The notes beneath the pieces were generated by a model. It was not told the origin of the DNA. It did not search any database and saw nothing but the letters and a program-made list of their open reading frames with translations. This document shows, piece by piece, positions 26,475 through 36,604 of a stretch of 64,000 bases of DNA (position 1 is the stretch's first letter; each line of letters starts with the position of its first letter). The stretch comes from Cupriavidus sp. U2 (GTDB taxonomy: Bacteria > Pseudomonadota > Gammaproteobacteria > Burkholderiales > Burkholderiaceae). The translations under genes were made by a program, and so were the position numbers. The stretch spans positions 546,056-610,055 of the forward strand of contig NZ_RCOG02000012.1 of the NCBI RefSeq assembly GCF_009663685.2, written 5' to 3'.

Positions 26475-26860
26475 GCAGGCGAAAACAGCAGTTGGGCGGT
26501 CAGGCCAGGCCGAATGTGCCGGACTCGTCCTGTGGCACCCCGGAAATGTCTGCGATCCTAACAAAAAACACCTGCCCTCTGCCACTCCTGTATTCAAGTG
26601 CAGACATGCTCGCTTGACTGCGCAACGCACGATCGCCGCGCGGATGACCTGGACCGGGGCGACCGTGCAAAAAGTTCCGTCGATACATTTACCGCGCTGG
26701 TGCATTGCAGTATCATCGACGGTTCACGACATCAGTGGTTGTCTCATCAGACCGCTTATAAGGCGGTCTCTTCATGCAGACGCGCACCGCTTGAACCCGA
26801 GCCACAAGCCCGGCAGAGAGCATCCAAACAATTTTTTGCCGAAAATTGCAAAGGACAGAA
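26475..26860. promoter_or_regulatory. Divergent region sigma factor / ilvB, ilvB leader
   Basis: This 386-bp gap contains a candidate ilvB promoter (26688-26716), a small hairpin AGACCGC/GCGGTCT (26749-26769) and the ilvB ribosome site AAAGGACAG at 26850-26858. The only short ORF after the promoter is at 26774 (MQTRTA, no Ile/Leu/Val codons) and no strong intrinsic terminator is visible, so classical attenuation is not supported here. Confidence 0.55.
26688..26716 (+). promoter_or_regulatory. Candidate ilvB promoter
   Basis: TTTACC (26688-26693) and TATCAT (26711-26716) are 17 bases apart, giving a leader of about 138 bases. Confidence 0.45.
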
Positions 26861-28624
26861 ATGAACATGCCCAGCGCGGAATTCTCCCACGCAGACAGCA
26901 ATTCATCCTCCGGTCGGGAAATGATCGGAGCGGAAATCCTCGTCAACGCACTTGCCGAAGAAGGCGTCGAATACGTCTGGGGCTATCCCGGCGGCGCAGT
27001 GCTCTATATCTACGACGAGCTCCACAAGCAAACGAAATTCGAACATATCCTGGTGCGCCACGAACAGGCCGCCGTGCATGCCGCTGACGGCTATGCCCGC
27101 GCGACCGGCAAGGTGGGCGTGGCACTGGTGACTTCGGGCCCGGGCGTCACCAACGCCGTGACCGGCATCGCCACCGCCTACCTCGATTCGATCCCGATGG
27201 TGGTGATCACCGGCAACGTGCCGACCCACGCCATTGGCCAGGATGCGTTCCAGGAATGTGACACCGTCGGCATCACGCGCCCGATCGTCAAGCACAACTT
27301 CCTCGTGAAGGACGTGCGCGACCTGGCCGCGACGATCAAGAAGGCGTTCTTCATTGCCGCCACCGGCCGTCCCGGCCCCGTGGTGGTCGACATCCCGAAG
27401 GACGTGTCGCGCAACGCGTGCAAGTTCGAGTACCCGAAGGCCGTCGACATGCGGTCGTACAACCCGGTGAACAAGGGTCACTCGGGCCAGATCCGCAAGG
27501 CCGTGGCGCTGCTGCAGGCCGCGGAGCGTCCGTATATCTATTCGGGCGGCGGCGTGGTGCTGGCCAACGCCAGTGACGAACTGCGCGAGCTGGCCGCACT
27601 GACCGGCCATCCGGTGACCAACACGCTGATGGGCCTGGGTGCATTCCCCGGCACGCACAAGCAGTTCGTCGGCATGCTCGGCATGCACGGCACGTATGAA
27701 GCCAACATGGCCATGCAGAACTGCGACGTGCTGATCGCCATCGGCGCCCGGTTCGACGACCGCGTGATCGGCAATCCGTCGCACTTCACGGCGCAGGCGC
27801 GCAAGATCATCCATATCGACATCGACCCGTCGTCGATCTCGAAGCGCGTGAAGGTGGACATCCCCATCGTCGGCAACGTCAAGGACGTGCTGCAGGAACT
27901 GATCGCCCAGATCAAGGCCAGCGACGTCAAGCCCAAGCGCGAGGCGCTGGCGAAGTGGTGGGACCAGATCGAACAATGGCGTTCGGTGGACTGCCTCAAG
28001 TACGACCGCAGTTCCGAGATCATCAAGCCGCAGTACGTGGTGGAAAAGATCTGGGAACTGACCAAGGGCGACGCGTTCATCTGCTCCGATGTGGGCCAGC
28101 ACCAGATGTGGGCCGCGCAGTTCTACAAGTTCGACGAACCGCGCCGCTGGATCAACTCGGGCGGCCTGGGCACGATGGGCGTGGGCCTGCCGTACGCGAT
28201 GGGCATCAAGAAGGCGTTCCCGGACAAGGAAGTCGTCACCATCACGGGTGAAGGCTCGATCCAGATGTGCATCCAGGAACTGTCGACCTGCCTGCAGTAC
28301 GACACCCCGGTCAAGATCTGTTCGCTGAACAACGGTTACCTGGGCATGGTTCGCCAGTGGCAGGAAATCGAATACGACAACCGGTATTCGCATTCCTACA
28401 TGCAGGCTCTGCCCGACTTCGTGAAGCTGGCCGAATCGTATGGCCACGTGGGCATGCGCATCGAGAAGTCTTCCGATGTCGAGCCGGCCCTGCGCGAGGC
28501 ATTCCGCCTGAAGGACCGTACCGTGTTCCTGGACTTCCAGACCGACCCCACTGAAAACGTGTGGCCGATGGTCCAGGCCGGCAAGGGGATCTCCGAAATG
28601 CTGCTCGGCGCGGAGGACCTGTAA
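26861..28624 (+). CDS. ilvB: Acetolactate synthase, large (catalytic) subunit
   Basis: 587 aa. ThDP- and FAD-dependent enzyme that condenses two pyruvates, or pyruvate and 2-oxobutyrate, in valine/leucine and isoleucine synthesis. Visible: the ThDP-activating glutamate in RHEQAAVHAADGYAR, the N-terminal SGPGVTNAVTGIATAY, FAD region IGARFDDRVIGN, and the Mg/ThDP motif GEGSIQMCIQELS, where the usual GDG is GEG as in related betaproteobacteria. ATG 26861 has AAAGGACAG upstream; ATG 26867 is an alternative. Its stop overlaps the ilvH start (TAATG). Confidence 0.96.
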   Translation: MNMPSAEFSHADSNSSSGREMIGAEILVNALAEEGVEYVWGYPGGAVLYIYDELHKQTKFEHILVRHEQAAVHAADGYARATGKVGVALVTSGPGVTNAVTGIATAYLDSIPMVVITGNVPTHAIGQDAFQECDTVGITRPIVKHNFLVKDVRDLAATIKKAFFIAATGRPGPVVVDIPKDVSRNACKFEYPKAVDMRSYNPVNKGHSGQIRKAVALLQAAERPYIYSGGGVVLANASDELRELAALTGHPVTNTLMGLGAFPGTHKQFVGMLGMHGTYEANMAMQNCDVLIAIGARFDDRVIGNPSHFTAQARKIIHIDIDPSSISKRVKVDIPIVGNVKDVLQELIAQIKASDVKPKREALAKWWDQIEQWRSVDCLKYDRSSEIIKPQYVVEKIWELTKGDAFICSDVGQHQMWAAQFYKFDEPRRWINSGGLGTMGVGLPYAMGIKKAFPDKEVVTITGEGSIQMCIQELSTCLQYDTPVKICSLNNGYLGMVRQWQEIEYDNRYSHSYMQALPDFVKLAESYGHVGMRIEKSSDVEPALREAFRLKDRTVFLDFQTDPTENVWPMVQAGKGISEMLLGAEDL

Positions 28625-29115
28625 TGCGTCACATCATCTCGGTCCTGCTGGAAAACGAACCCGGCGCGCTGTCGCGCGTGGTGGGCCTGTTCTCGGCCCG
28701 TGGATACAACATCGAGACGCTGACGGTGGCTCCCACCGAAGATGCGTCGCTGTCGCGGATGACCATCGTCACCACCGGCTCGGACGACGTGATCGAACAG
28801 ATCACCAAGCACCTGAACCGCCTGGTGGAGGTGGTCAAGGTGGTGGACCTGACCGAAGGCGCGCATATCGAGCGCGAGCTGATGCTGGTCAAGGTCCGTG
28901 CCGTGGGCAAGGAGCGCGAGGAAATGAAGCGCACCGCCGACATCTTCCGTGGCCGCATTATCGATGTGACCGAAAAGACGTACACCATCGAGCTGACCGG
29001 CAACGGCGGCAAGCTGGATGCGTTCCTCGATGCCATCGACCGCACCGCGATCCTGGAGACCGTCCGTACGGGCGGCTCCGGCATCGGCCGTGGCGAGCGC
29101 ATCCTGAAGGTCTGA
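28624..29115 (+). CDS. ilvH: Acetolactate synthase, small (regulatory) subunit
   Basis: 163 aa. N-terminal ACT domain (MRHIISVLLENEPGALSRVV, GYNIETLTVAPTEDASLSRM) that binds valine and transmits feedback inhibition to IlvB, and a C-terminal regulatory domain (LDAFLDAIDRTAILETVRTG). The ATG at 28624 shares its A with the ilvB stop, so translation is coupled and the subunits are made in matched amounts. Confidence 0.96.
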   Translation: MRHIISVLLENEPGALSRVVGLFSARGYNIETLTVAPTEDASLSRMTIVTTGSDDVIEQITKHLNRLVEVVKVVDLTEGAHIERELMLVKVRAVGKEREEMKRTADIFRGRIIDVTEKTYTIELTGNGGKLDAFLDAIDRTAILETVRTGGSGIGRGERILKV

Positions 29116-29226
29116 CCGGCGCCCCCGGCAACAGAGCACGGCCACAAGCCGACACGCAGTATCCCGAAGCGGCGCGACGACCCCAACAGTCAGGTGTTGC
29201 GCCGCCACCCCAATACGAAGATTTGA

Positions 29227-30261
<1,035 letters not shown>

Positions 30262-30319
30262 GCAGTACGGGCAGAAGCGGGCACCGGGCCGATGCGGCCA
30301 GGTGCCTCGCCAGTGCCGC

Positions 30320-30389
30320 AGCCGCCCAGTCGGCCGCCGGTCTTTTGTGATTGCACAAGACATTTCGGCGGTGACTGGGCGGCTTTTTG
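30320..30389 (+). terminator. Long-stem terminator of ilvBHC
   Basis: AGCCGCCCAGT pairs with ACTGGGCGGCT, an inner CCGCC/GGCGG pair extends the stem, and TTTTTGTT follows. Confidence 0.85.
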
Positions 30390-30538
30390 TTATCCTTGTC
30401 GGACTTTTTCAGGCGCCGGCCTGAATTTTTTCTTATCTCTCGCGCCGACATATCCTGAATGCATGCCACGCGGTACGCTGCGGGCTGGCTTTTCGACAGG
30501 ATGTGCACCGTCTGTGCGAACAACAGAACAACGCTTGC

Positions 30539-31192
30539 ATGAACTATCCTCATCCGCTTATCGCCCGTGAAGGCTGGCCGTTCCTGGCCGGCGCTTTCAT
30601 CATCTCGCTGCTGGTGCATGTCAGCGCGGGCTTCTGGTGGGCGTTGCCGTTGTGGATCATCACGATCTTCGTGCTGCAGTTCTTCCGCGACCCGCCGCGG
30701 CCGATTCCGTCGGCCCCCAATGCCATCCTGGCGCCGGCCGATGGCCGCATCGTGGTGGTCGAAAAGACCCAGGACCCGTATGCCGGCCGCGAGGCGCTGA
30801 AGATCAGCGTATTCATGAACGTGTTCAACGTGCATTCGAACCGCGCTTCGCTGGACGGCAAGGTCGAGAAGCTCGAGTATTTCCCGGGCAAGTTCGTCAA
30901 TGCCGATCTGGACAAGGCATCGCTGGAAAACGAGCGCAACGCGGTGGTGATCCGTCGCGCGGCGGACGGCCAGCTGGTGACGCTGGTGCAGGTGGCCGGC
31001 CTGGTGGCACGCCGCATCCTGTGCTACACGCGGGTAGGCGACACGCTGTCGCGCGGCCAGCGTTACGGCTTCATCCGTTTTGGCTCGCGTGTCGACGTGT
31101 ATCTGCCCGTCGATGCCCGCCCGCGCGTGACGATCGGCGAGAAGGTGTCGGCCTCGTCCACCGTGCTCGCCGAGCTGGACGTCCAGGCCTGA
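30539..31192 (+). CDS. psd: Phosphatidylserine decarboxylase proenzyme
   Basis: 217 aa from the ATG at 30539 ([14 protein letters not shown]); a start at 30503 would add 12 residues. Short, archaeal-type PSD with two N-terminal membrane helices, [12 protein letters not shown], the [15 protein letters not shown] block and the self-cleavage site RFGSRVDVY, where cleavage at Gly-Ser yields the pyruvoyl group. It makes phosphatidylethanolamine from phosphatidylserine at the inner membrane. The next gene provides its substrate. Confidence 0.94.
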   Translation: MNYPHPLIAREGWPFLAGAFIISLLVHVSAGFWWALPLWIITIFVLQFFRDPPRPIPSAPNAILAPADGRIVVVEKTQDPYAGREALKISVFMNVFNVHSNRASLDGKVEKLEYFPGKFVNADLDKASLENERNAVVIRRAADGQLVTLVQVAGLVARRILCYTRVGDTLSRGQRYGFIRFGSRVDVYLPVDARPRVTIGEKVSASSTVLAELDVQA

Positions 31193-31223
31193 GGCCGGAC
31201 CGGTCAGCGACAGGAGACCTGGC

Positions 31224-32126
31224 ATGGGTGCCTTCAACCGACGCAACAAGCGCGTGAGCAATGGCAACGTGACGCATCTGCGTCCGTTCCGCCATAACCA
31301 GCTGCGCAACGACGCCGCCTACGAGGCCGACGAGCACGACATCGAGTACGTGCGTCCGCGCCGGCGCGGCATCTACCTGCTGCCCAACGCGTTCACCACG
31401 GCGGCGCTGTTCGCGGGGTTCTTCGCGATCGTGCAGGCCATGAACATGCGCTTCGACGTGGCGGCCATCGCCATCTTCGCGGCCATGGTGCTCGATGGCA
31501 TGGACGGCCGCGTCGCGCGCATCACCAATACGCAGAGCGCGTTTGGCGAACAGTACGATTCGCTGTCGGACATGACATCGTTCGGTGTGGCGCCGGCGCT
31601 GGTGATGTACGAGTGGATCTTGCACGACCTTGGCAAGTGGGGCTGGATTGCAGCCTTTGTCTATTGCACCTGTGCCGCGCTGCGGCTGGCGCGTTTCAAC
31701 GCCAATATCGGCGTGGTCGACAAACGCTTCTTCCAGGGTTTGCCGAGCCCGGCCGCGGCCGCGCTGGTGGCCGGGTTTGTCTGGCTGGCCATCGACAACA
31801 AGCTGCCCGTGAAGGAACTGTGGATGCCGTGGGTTGCCTTTGCGATCACGCTCTATGCGGGCCTGTCGATGGTGTCGAACGCGCCGTTCTACAGCGGCAA
31901 GGCGCTCGACGTGCGCTACCGCGTGCCGTTCGGCATGATGGTGCTGGTGCTGGTGCTGTTCGTCATCGTGTCGTCCGACCCGCCGGTTGCACTGTTTGGC
32001 CTGTTCGTGGCCTATGCGATTTCGGGCTACCTGCTATGGGCCTGGCGTGCGGTGCATGGCCAGCCGGGCGGGGTGGTCAAGGCGCGTGCCAGCGGTAACG
32101 GCAACGGCGCGGGCAGCGGCAACTGA
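31224..32126 (+). CDS. pssA: CDP-diacylglycerol-serine O-phosphatidyltransferase
   Basis: 300 aa. CDP-alcohol phosphatidyltransferase signature DGMDGRVAR followed by GEQYDSLSD, matching DGx2ARx8Gx3Dx3D. About seven hydrophobic segments, starting with YLLPNAFTTAALFAGFFAIV. N-terminal ~45 residues are basic and soluble. It produces phosphatidylserine, which the upstream Psd decarboxylates. Ribosome site CAGGAGACC lies seven bases before the ATG. The C-terminal Gly/Asn tail (SGNGNGAGSGN) is low complexity. Confidence 0.95.
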   Translation: MGAFNRRNKRVSNGNVTHLRPFRHNQLRNDAAYEADEHDIEYVRPRRRGIYLLPNAFTTAALFAGFFAIVQAMNMRFDVAAIAIFAAMVLDGMDGRVARITNTQSAFGEQYDSLSDMTSFGVAPALVMYEWILHDLGKWGWIAAFVYCTCAALRLARFNANIGVVDKRFFQGLPSPAAAALVAGFVWLAIDNKLPVKELWMPWVAFAITLYAGLSMVSNAPFYSGKALDVRYRVPFGMMVLVLVLFVIVSSDPPVALFGLFVAYAISGYLLWAWRAVHGQPGGVVKARASGNGNGAGSGN

Positions 32127-32140
32127 CCGGATCTTGAAGA

Positions 32141-32171
32141 AAAAGGCGCTCATCGGGCGCCTTTTGTTTTT
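32141..32171 (+). terminator. Intrinsic terminator after pssA
   Basis: AAAAGGCGC and GCGCCTTTT (9-bp stem, 7-base loop) followed by TTTTGTTTTT. Confidence 0.85.
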
Positions 32172-32197
32172 CCGTTCGACAACCTCAGGAGAATGTC

Positions 32198-32701
32198 ATG
32201 GGCATGTTCGACTTCATCAAGGAAGCGGGAGAGAAACTGTTCGGCAAGGGCGAGGCGAAGGCGGCACAGGAGGCTGCCGCAGCCGATCCGTCCGCAAGCG
32301 ACAAGGCCGAGGCGGCCAACCGCGCGGCCGGCGACGCGATCGAGGCCTATATCGCACAGATGGGACTGTCCGCCACGGGCCTGACCGTGACCGTGGACGG
32401 ATCGCAGGGCAAGGTCACCGTATTCGGTGTGGCGCCCGATCAGGCCACGCGCGAGAAGATCATCCTGTGCTGCGGCAATGTGGAGGGGGTCGAGTCGGTC
32501 GAGGACAAGATGTCGGTCAACGTGGAAAGCGACGAGTCGCAGTGGCACACCGTGGTGAAGGGCGACACGCTTTGGGCGATTTCCCAGGCCGCGTACGGCA
32601 ATGGCGCCGAATACAACAAGATCTTCGAGGCCAACAAGCCGATGCTGACGCACCCGGACAAGATCTACCCGGGGCAAAAACTGCGCATTCCTCCGAAATA
32701 A
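32198..32701 (+). CDS. BON-LysM protein (YgaU/Kbp-like)
   Basis: 167 aa. After a charged helical head (MGMFDFIKEAGEKLFGKGEA), a BON domain spans about residues 45-110 (GLTVTVDGSQGKVTVFGVAP) and a LysM domain ends the protein (WHTVVKGDTLWAISQAAYGN...YPGQKLRIPPK). This is the layout of E. coli YgaU/Kbp, a cytoplasmic potassium-binding protein; no signal peptide is present, in keeping with that. Ribosome site CAGGAGAATG. Monocistronic between two terminators. Confidence 0.9.
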   Translation: MGMFDFIKEAGEKLFGKGEAKAAQEAAAADPSASDKAEAANRAAGDAIEAYIAQMGLSATGLTVTVDGSQGKVTVFGVAPDQATREKIILCCGNVEGVESVEDKMSVNVESDESQWHTVVKGDTLWAISQAAYGNGAEYNKIFEANKPMLTHPDKIYPGQKLRIPPK

Positions 32702-32706
32702 CCCGG

Positions 32707-32735
32707 TTGCGCCGCCGCACCAAACGAGCTATAGT
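32707..32735 (+). promoter_or_regulatory. Candidate leuA promoter
   Basis: TTGCGC and TATAGT separated by exactly 17 bases. The start of transcription would be about 32742-32743, i.e. at the ATG of the leader ORF, which would make its mRNA leaderless. Confidence 0.65.
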
Positions 32736-32742
32736 CGCCGAC

Positions 32743-32823
32743 ATGATTTCGCACCAGACCCAGATCGCCCGCACCACCCTAGGTGGCCTACTAGGCCATC
32801 AGGTCGGGACGCGCGCGCGCTAA
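32743..32823 (+). CDS. leuL: leuA leader peptide with three rare CTA leucine codons
   Basis: A 26-codon ORF (begins MISHQTQIARTT, ends GHQVGTRAR) that contains LGGLL, all three leucines written with CTA (32779-32781, 32788-32790, 32791-32793). CTA is rare in this GC-rich sequence, where CTG dominates, so ribosomes should stall readily when leucyl-tRNA is scarce. It is followed by a strong intrinsic terminator and then leuA, the standard attenuation layout. The ORF has no ribosome binding site; it seems to start at the 5' end of the transcript. The control of leuA by leucine supply is inference from this layout. Confidence 0.8.
   Translation: MISHQTQIARTTLGGLLGHQVGTRAR
32802..32811 (+). promoter_or_regulatory. 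Possible antiterminator arm of the leuA leader
   Basis: GGTCGGGACG can pair with CGCCCCGGCC at 32874-32883 (nine of ten positions, one G-U), which would break the terminator stem. A ribosome that reaches the leader stop at 32821 would cover this arm; one stalled at the CTA codons would leave most of it free. Confidence 0.45.
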
Positions 32824-32869
32824 GGGACTCGGTTACCCCTCCCTGGCGCGGAAATCACCAGGATTTTTG

Positions 32870-32909
32870 AAAACGCCCCGGCCTGCATTCATGCACGCCG
32901 GGGCGTTTT
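32870..32909 (+). terminator. leuA attenuator (leucine-controlled terminator)
   Basis: AAAACGCCCCGGC and GCCGGGGCGTTTT make a perfect 13-bp stem; the loop itself contains TGCAT/ATGCA. It ends with four T residues. It lies between the leader ORF and leuA, 80 bp before the leuA start, so it is placed to stop leuA transcription. Confidence 0.85.
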
Positions 32910-32989
32910 GCATTCCGATCCGAATGCCCGGTGTCGCGATTGCGGGACGGCGGACCAGTACATAAGGCACAGCCCAGGAGCTCCACAAA

Positions 32990-34531
32990 ATGTCTGACAA
33001 ACTCATCATTTTCGACACCACCTTGCGCGATGGCGAGCAGTCGCCCGGTGCGTCCATGACCCGCGAGGAGAAGATCCGCATTGCGCGTCAGCTGGAGCGC
33101 CTGAAGGTCGATGTGATCGAGGCCGGTTTTGCGGCCAGCTCCAATGGCGATTTCGAAGCGATCCGCTCGATTGCCCAGGTTGTTAAGGATTCTACGATCT
33201 GCTCGCTGGCTCGCGCCAACGACAAGGACATCGCGCGTGCCGCCGAGGCCCTGAAGCCGGCCAACTCGTTCCGTATCCACACGTTCATCGCCACGTCCGC
33301 GCTGCATATGGAGAAGAAGCTCCGCATGACGCCGGACCAGGTCTACGAGCAGGCCCGCCTGGCCGTGCGCTTTGCGCGTCAGTTCACGGACGATATCGAG
33401 TTCTCGCCCGAAGACGGCAGCCGTTCGGACATGGATTTCCTGTGCCGCGTGCTCGAAGGCGTGATTGCCGAAGGCGCCACCACGATCAACCTGCCGGATA
33501 CCGTGGGCTACGCCGTGCCGGAAGGCTATGCGGAGCTGATTCGTTCGGTGCGCGAGCGGATTCCGAATTCGGACAAGGCGATCTGGTCGGTGCATTGCCA
33601 TAACGACCTGGGCATGGCCGTGGCCAATTCGCTGGCGGCGGTGAAGCTGGGCGGCGCGCGCCAGATCGAGTGCACGATCAACGGTCTGGGCGAGCGCGCC
33701 GGCAACACGAGCCTGGAGGAAGTGGTGATGGCCGTGAAGACGCGCCGCGACTACTTCAATATGGACGTTGGTATCGATACCACGCAGATCGTGCCGGCCT
33801 CCAAGCTCGTGTCGCAGGTCACCGGATTCGTGGTGCAGCCGAACAAGGCCGTGGTGGGCGCCAATGCGTTTGCCCACGCCTCGGGCATCCACCAGGATGG
33901 CGTGCTCAAGGCGCGGGACACCTACGAGATCATGCGCGCGGAAGATGTGGGCTGGACCGCCAACAAGATCGTCCTGGGCAAGCTCTCGGGCCGCAATGCA
34001 TTCAAGCAGCGCCTGCAGGAACTGGGCATCGAGCTCGAAAGCGAAGCCGAAATCAACGCCGCGTTCACCCGCTTCAAGGAACTGGCCGACCAGAAGGCCG
34101 AGATCTTCGACGAAGACATCCTGGCGATCGTTTCCGATGAGGAGCAGGAAAACGCCAACGAGCACTATCGCTTCGTGTCGCTGTCGCAACGCTCGGAAAC
34201 CGGCGAGCGTCCGCACGCCCGCGTGGTGTTCAACATCGATGGCGCCGAGCAGGCTGGCGAGGCCGAAGGCAATGGTCCGGTGGATGCGACGCTGCACGCC
34301 ATCGAAGGGCGCGTGAACAGCGGTGCCGAACTGGTGCTGTATTCGGTGAACGCCATCACGGCCGGTACGCAGGCCCAGGGCGAAGTGACCGTGCGCCTGT
34401 CCAAGGCTGGCCGCATCGTCAACGGCGTGGGTACCGATCCGGACATCGTCGCCGCATCGGCCAAGGCCTACCTGGCTGCACTGAACAAGCTGCACGACAA
34501 GGCCGTGCAGAAGATCAATCCGCAGATCTGA
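32990..34531 (+). CDS. leuA: 2-Isopropylmalate synthase
   Basis: 513 aa, the short bacterial type. First committed enzyme of leucine synthesis, joining acetyl-CoA and 2-ketoisovalerate. It opens with [16 protein letters not shown], the first signature of the family, has [13 protein letters not shown], the metal-binding [16 protein letters not shown] (HxH), [12 protein letters not shown], and a C-terminal LeuA dimer/regulatory domain that binds leucine ([12 protein letters not shown]...[16 protein letters not shown]). The ribosome site CCAGGAG precedes the ATG. Two layers of control by leucine are therefore likely: enzyme inhibition and leader attenuation. Confidence 0.97.
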   Translation: MSDKLIIFDTTLRDGEQSPGASMTREEKIRIARQLERLKVDVIEAGFAASSNGDFEAIRSIAQVVKDSTICSLARANDKDIARAAEALKPANSFRIHTFIATSALHMEKKLRMTPDQVYEQARLAVRFARQFTDDIEFSPEDGSRSDMDFLCRVLEGVIAEGATTINLPDTVGYAVPEGYAELIRSVRERIPNSDKAIWSVHCHNDLGMAVANSLAAVKLGGARQIECTINGLGERAGNTSLEEVVMAVKTRRDYFNMDVGIDTTQIVPASKLVSQVTGFVVQPNKAVVGANAFAHASGIHQDGVLKARDTYEIMRAEDVGWTANKIVLGKLSGRNAFKQRLQELGIELESEAEINAAFTRFKELADQKAEIFDEDILAIVSDEEQENANEHYRFVSLSQRSETGERPHARVVFNIDGAEQAGEAEGNGPVDATLHAIEGRVNSGAELVLYSVNAITAGTQAQGEVTVRLSKAGRIVNGVGTDPDIVAASAKAYLAALNKLHDKAVQKINPQI

Positions 34532-34592
34532 CCGTTATCTGACCTGATTCCTGCGATGCGATGGCGGGGCTCACAAGGCCCCGGCTGTCATG

Positions 34593-34638
34593 AACCGCCC
34601 GCCCCGATGCGTATCCCGCAGGGCCCGGGCGGTTTGTC
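34593..34638 (+). terminator. Terminator-like hairpin after leuA
   Basis: AACCGCCCG and CGGGCGGTT (9-bp stem, 24-base loop) followed by TGTCGTTTG, a weak T-tract. It lies between convergent genes. Confidence 0.6.
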
Positions 34639-34650
34639 GTTTGTGCGCGC

Positions 34651-35190
34651 TCAGCGCGGGTCCGGGCGGTCGCGCAGCGGATCGGGGGTGATCAGCGTGC
34701 GGCGCAGCACGCCCGCATCGTCGAACATGAAGTTGAACATCGAGTACCACTGGTCTTCGTGCAGGAAGCGGTAGCTCCAGGCTTCCTGTTTCAGGCGCGG
34801 GTAGTACTCGATCGGCTCGCGCGGGGCGCCGAAATGTTCCAGCACATCCTTCTTCGTCCACGCGTCGACCTTGGCCTTGTAGAGCTCGGTCGTGGTCAGC
34901 ATCTGCCGGAAATTGGTCAGCTTGCCGTCGCGGTCGAAATCGGCCGCATAGGAATATTCGCCAAGCGGTTGTTTCGAGTAGAACCAGCGGGTGGTGCCGT
35001 CGTCGAGCCGGTACACATCGGTGGGTTTGCCGAAGGTTGCCGCCACGGCGCTTTGCGGTTGGCCTACGAGCTTCAGGCCGGTGTTGACGGGGGCCAGGGC
35101 AGGCCCCAGGCTGCTGCAGCCGGCCACGGCCCCGGCAGCCAGTGTCAAGGCGGCGATCCAGTGCCGGGCGACTGTCGGAAATGTCGTCAT
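34651..35190 (-). CDS. Putative lipoprotein, BamE/SmpA-like
   Basis: 179 aa from the ATG at 35190 (MTTFPTVARHWIAALTLAAG). A signal peptide with lipobox AVAGC places the mature Cys at about residue 25. The mature part carries two similar segments, LVGQPQSAVAATFGKPTDVYRLDDG and the later WTKKDVLEHFGAPREPIEYY, each like the SmpA/BamE repeat (helix, then G-x-P). It is probably a periplasmic or outer membrane lipoprotein of unknown role. It is convergent with leuA and divergent from the solute-binding protein gene. Confidence 0.7.
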   Translation of the reverse strand: MTTFPTVARHWIAALTLAAGAVAGCSSLGPALAPVNTGLKLVGQPQSAVAATFGKPTDVYRLDDGTTRWFYSKQPLGEYSYAADFDRDGKLTNFRQMLTTTELYKAKVDAWTKKDVLEHFGAPREPIEYYPRLKQEAWSYRFLHEDQWYSMFNFMFDDAGVLRRTLITPDPLRDRPDPR

Positions 35191-35289
35191 GTTCAGTGAT
35201 TTGCGGCAAAAAGTGCACGAGTCGTAGTGTAGCGGGCCCGGGCGCAATGTGTGTACCATCGCGGCTTTTGCGCAGAGAAGGGAAGTCGA

Positions 35290-36585
35290 ATGGGCGGAAT
35301 CCGAACAAGCGGGCACATGGCCCGGCTGCGGGCGTGGCTGGCCGCGACGCTGTGCTGCGTGGCGACGGCCGCGGCGGCACAGCAGCCGGCTGGCGCGCCG
35401 ATCCGGCTCGGGATGATCGACGGGTTATCCGGCCCCTTCGCCAACGCAGGCGAGGCCGTGGTGCGCAACCTGCGGATCGCGATCGATCGCATCAATGCCC
35501 GCGGTGGAGTGAAGCTGCCCGATGGCGCCCATCCGATGGAACTGGTGACGTTCGACAGCAAGGGCAATGTCGACGAGAGCCTGATCCAGTTCCGCAGCCT
35601 GGTCGACAAACGCATTCCGTTCGTCCTGCAGGGCAACAGTTCGGCCGTGGCCAGCGCGCTGGTGGCGGCGATCAATCGCCAGAACCAGCGCCAGCCCGAT
35701 GCGCGCGTGCTGTTCCTGAACTATTCGGCGGTGGACCCCACGCTGACCAACGAGAATTGCAGTTTCTGGCATTTTCGCTTCGACGCCAGTGCAGACATGC
35801 GCATGCAGGCGCTGACCGAGGCCATCCGCAGCGAACACGCGGTGCGCAAGGTCTACCTGATCGATCAGGATTACAGCTTCGGGCATCAGGTGGCCCGGTC
35901 CGCGCGCGAAATGCTGGCCGCCAAGCGGCCCGATATCCAGGTGGTGGGCGACGAATTCCATCCCGTCGGCAAGATCAAGGACTTTGCCCCGTATATCGCC
36001 AAGATCAAGGCCAGTGGCGCCGACGCCGTGATTACCGGCAACTGGGGCAACGACCTGACGCTGATGGTCAAGGCCGCGCGCGAGGGCGGCCTCAACGCGC
36101 GCTTCTACACGTTCTATGGCAACGGCCTGGGCGCGCCCGCCGCCATGGGCGATGCCGGCGTGGGCCGGGTGCTGGCCGTGGCGGAATGGCATCCGAACGT
36201 GGGCGGCGCGGCATCCGACGCGTTCTACCAGGCGTTCCGCACCCGCTATCCCGATCCGCGCGACGACTACGTGCATCTGCGCATGCAGATGATGGTGGAA
36301 ATGCTGGCCCGCGCGATCGAGCAGGCTGGCGGCACCGACGCCGTGGCGGTGGCCTACGCGCTGGAGAACATGCGTTTCACGAACGGTTTCCACGAGGCCA
36401 CGGTGCGGGCGGACGACCACCAGGTGCTGCAGCCGCTCTACGTCTCGATGATGGCAAAGCAGGGCGGGGAGGTGCGTTTCGACAACGAGGGCTCCGGCTA
36501 CGGCTTCCGGACCGTCAAGAAGCTCAAGACGGCCCAGACCACGCTGCCCACCACGTGCCGGATGGAGCGCCCGGCGCGAAATTGA
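35290..36585 (+). CDS. Branched-chain amino acid-type ABC transporter substrate-binding protein (LivK family)
   Basis: 431 aa from the ATG at 35290 (MGGIRTSGHMARLRAWLAAT). Signal peptide ends near TAAAAQQPAG. The periplasmic type I binding fold is seen in IRLGMIDGLSGPFANAGEAVVRN, FVLQGNSSAVASALVAAI, VYLIDQDYSFGHQVARSAREML and ITGNWGNDLTLMVKAAREGG. LivK-family proteins bind amino acids, amides or small carboxylates. No permease or ATPase genes flank it, so it is an orphan component. The ligand cannot be deduced. Confidence 0.88.
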   Translation: MGGIRTSGHMARLRAWLAATLCCVATAAAAQQPAGAPIRLGMIDGLSGPFANAGEAVVRNLRIAIDRINARGGVKLPDGAHPMELVTFDSKGNVDESLIQFRSLVDKRIPFVLQGNSSAVASALVAAINRQNQRQPDARVLFLNYSAVDPTLTNENCSFWHFRFDASADMRMQALTEAIRSEHAVRKVYLIDQDYSFGHQVARSAREMLAAKRPDIQVVGDEFHPVGKIKDFAPYIAKIKASGADAVITGNWGNDLTLMVKAAREGGLNARFYTFYGNGLGAPAAMGDAGVGRVLAVAEWHPNVGGAASDAFYQAFRTRYPDPRDDYVHLRMQMMVEMLARAIEQAGGTDAVAVAYALENMRFTNGFHEATVRADDHQVLQPLYVSMMAKQGGEVRFDNEGSGYGFRTVKKLKTAQTTLPTTCRMERPARN

Positions 36586-36604
36586 GCCATTGCCGGTGGC
36601 GGGC

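Noticed and set aside
26774..26794. Short ORF MQTRTA before ilvB as an attenuator leader
   Set aside because: It has no isoleucine, leucine or valine codon, no ribosome site, and is not followed by an intrinsic terminator.
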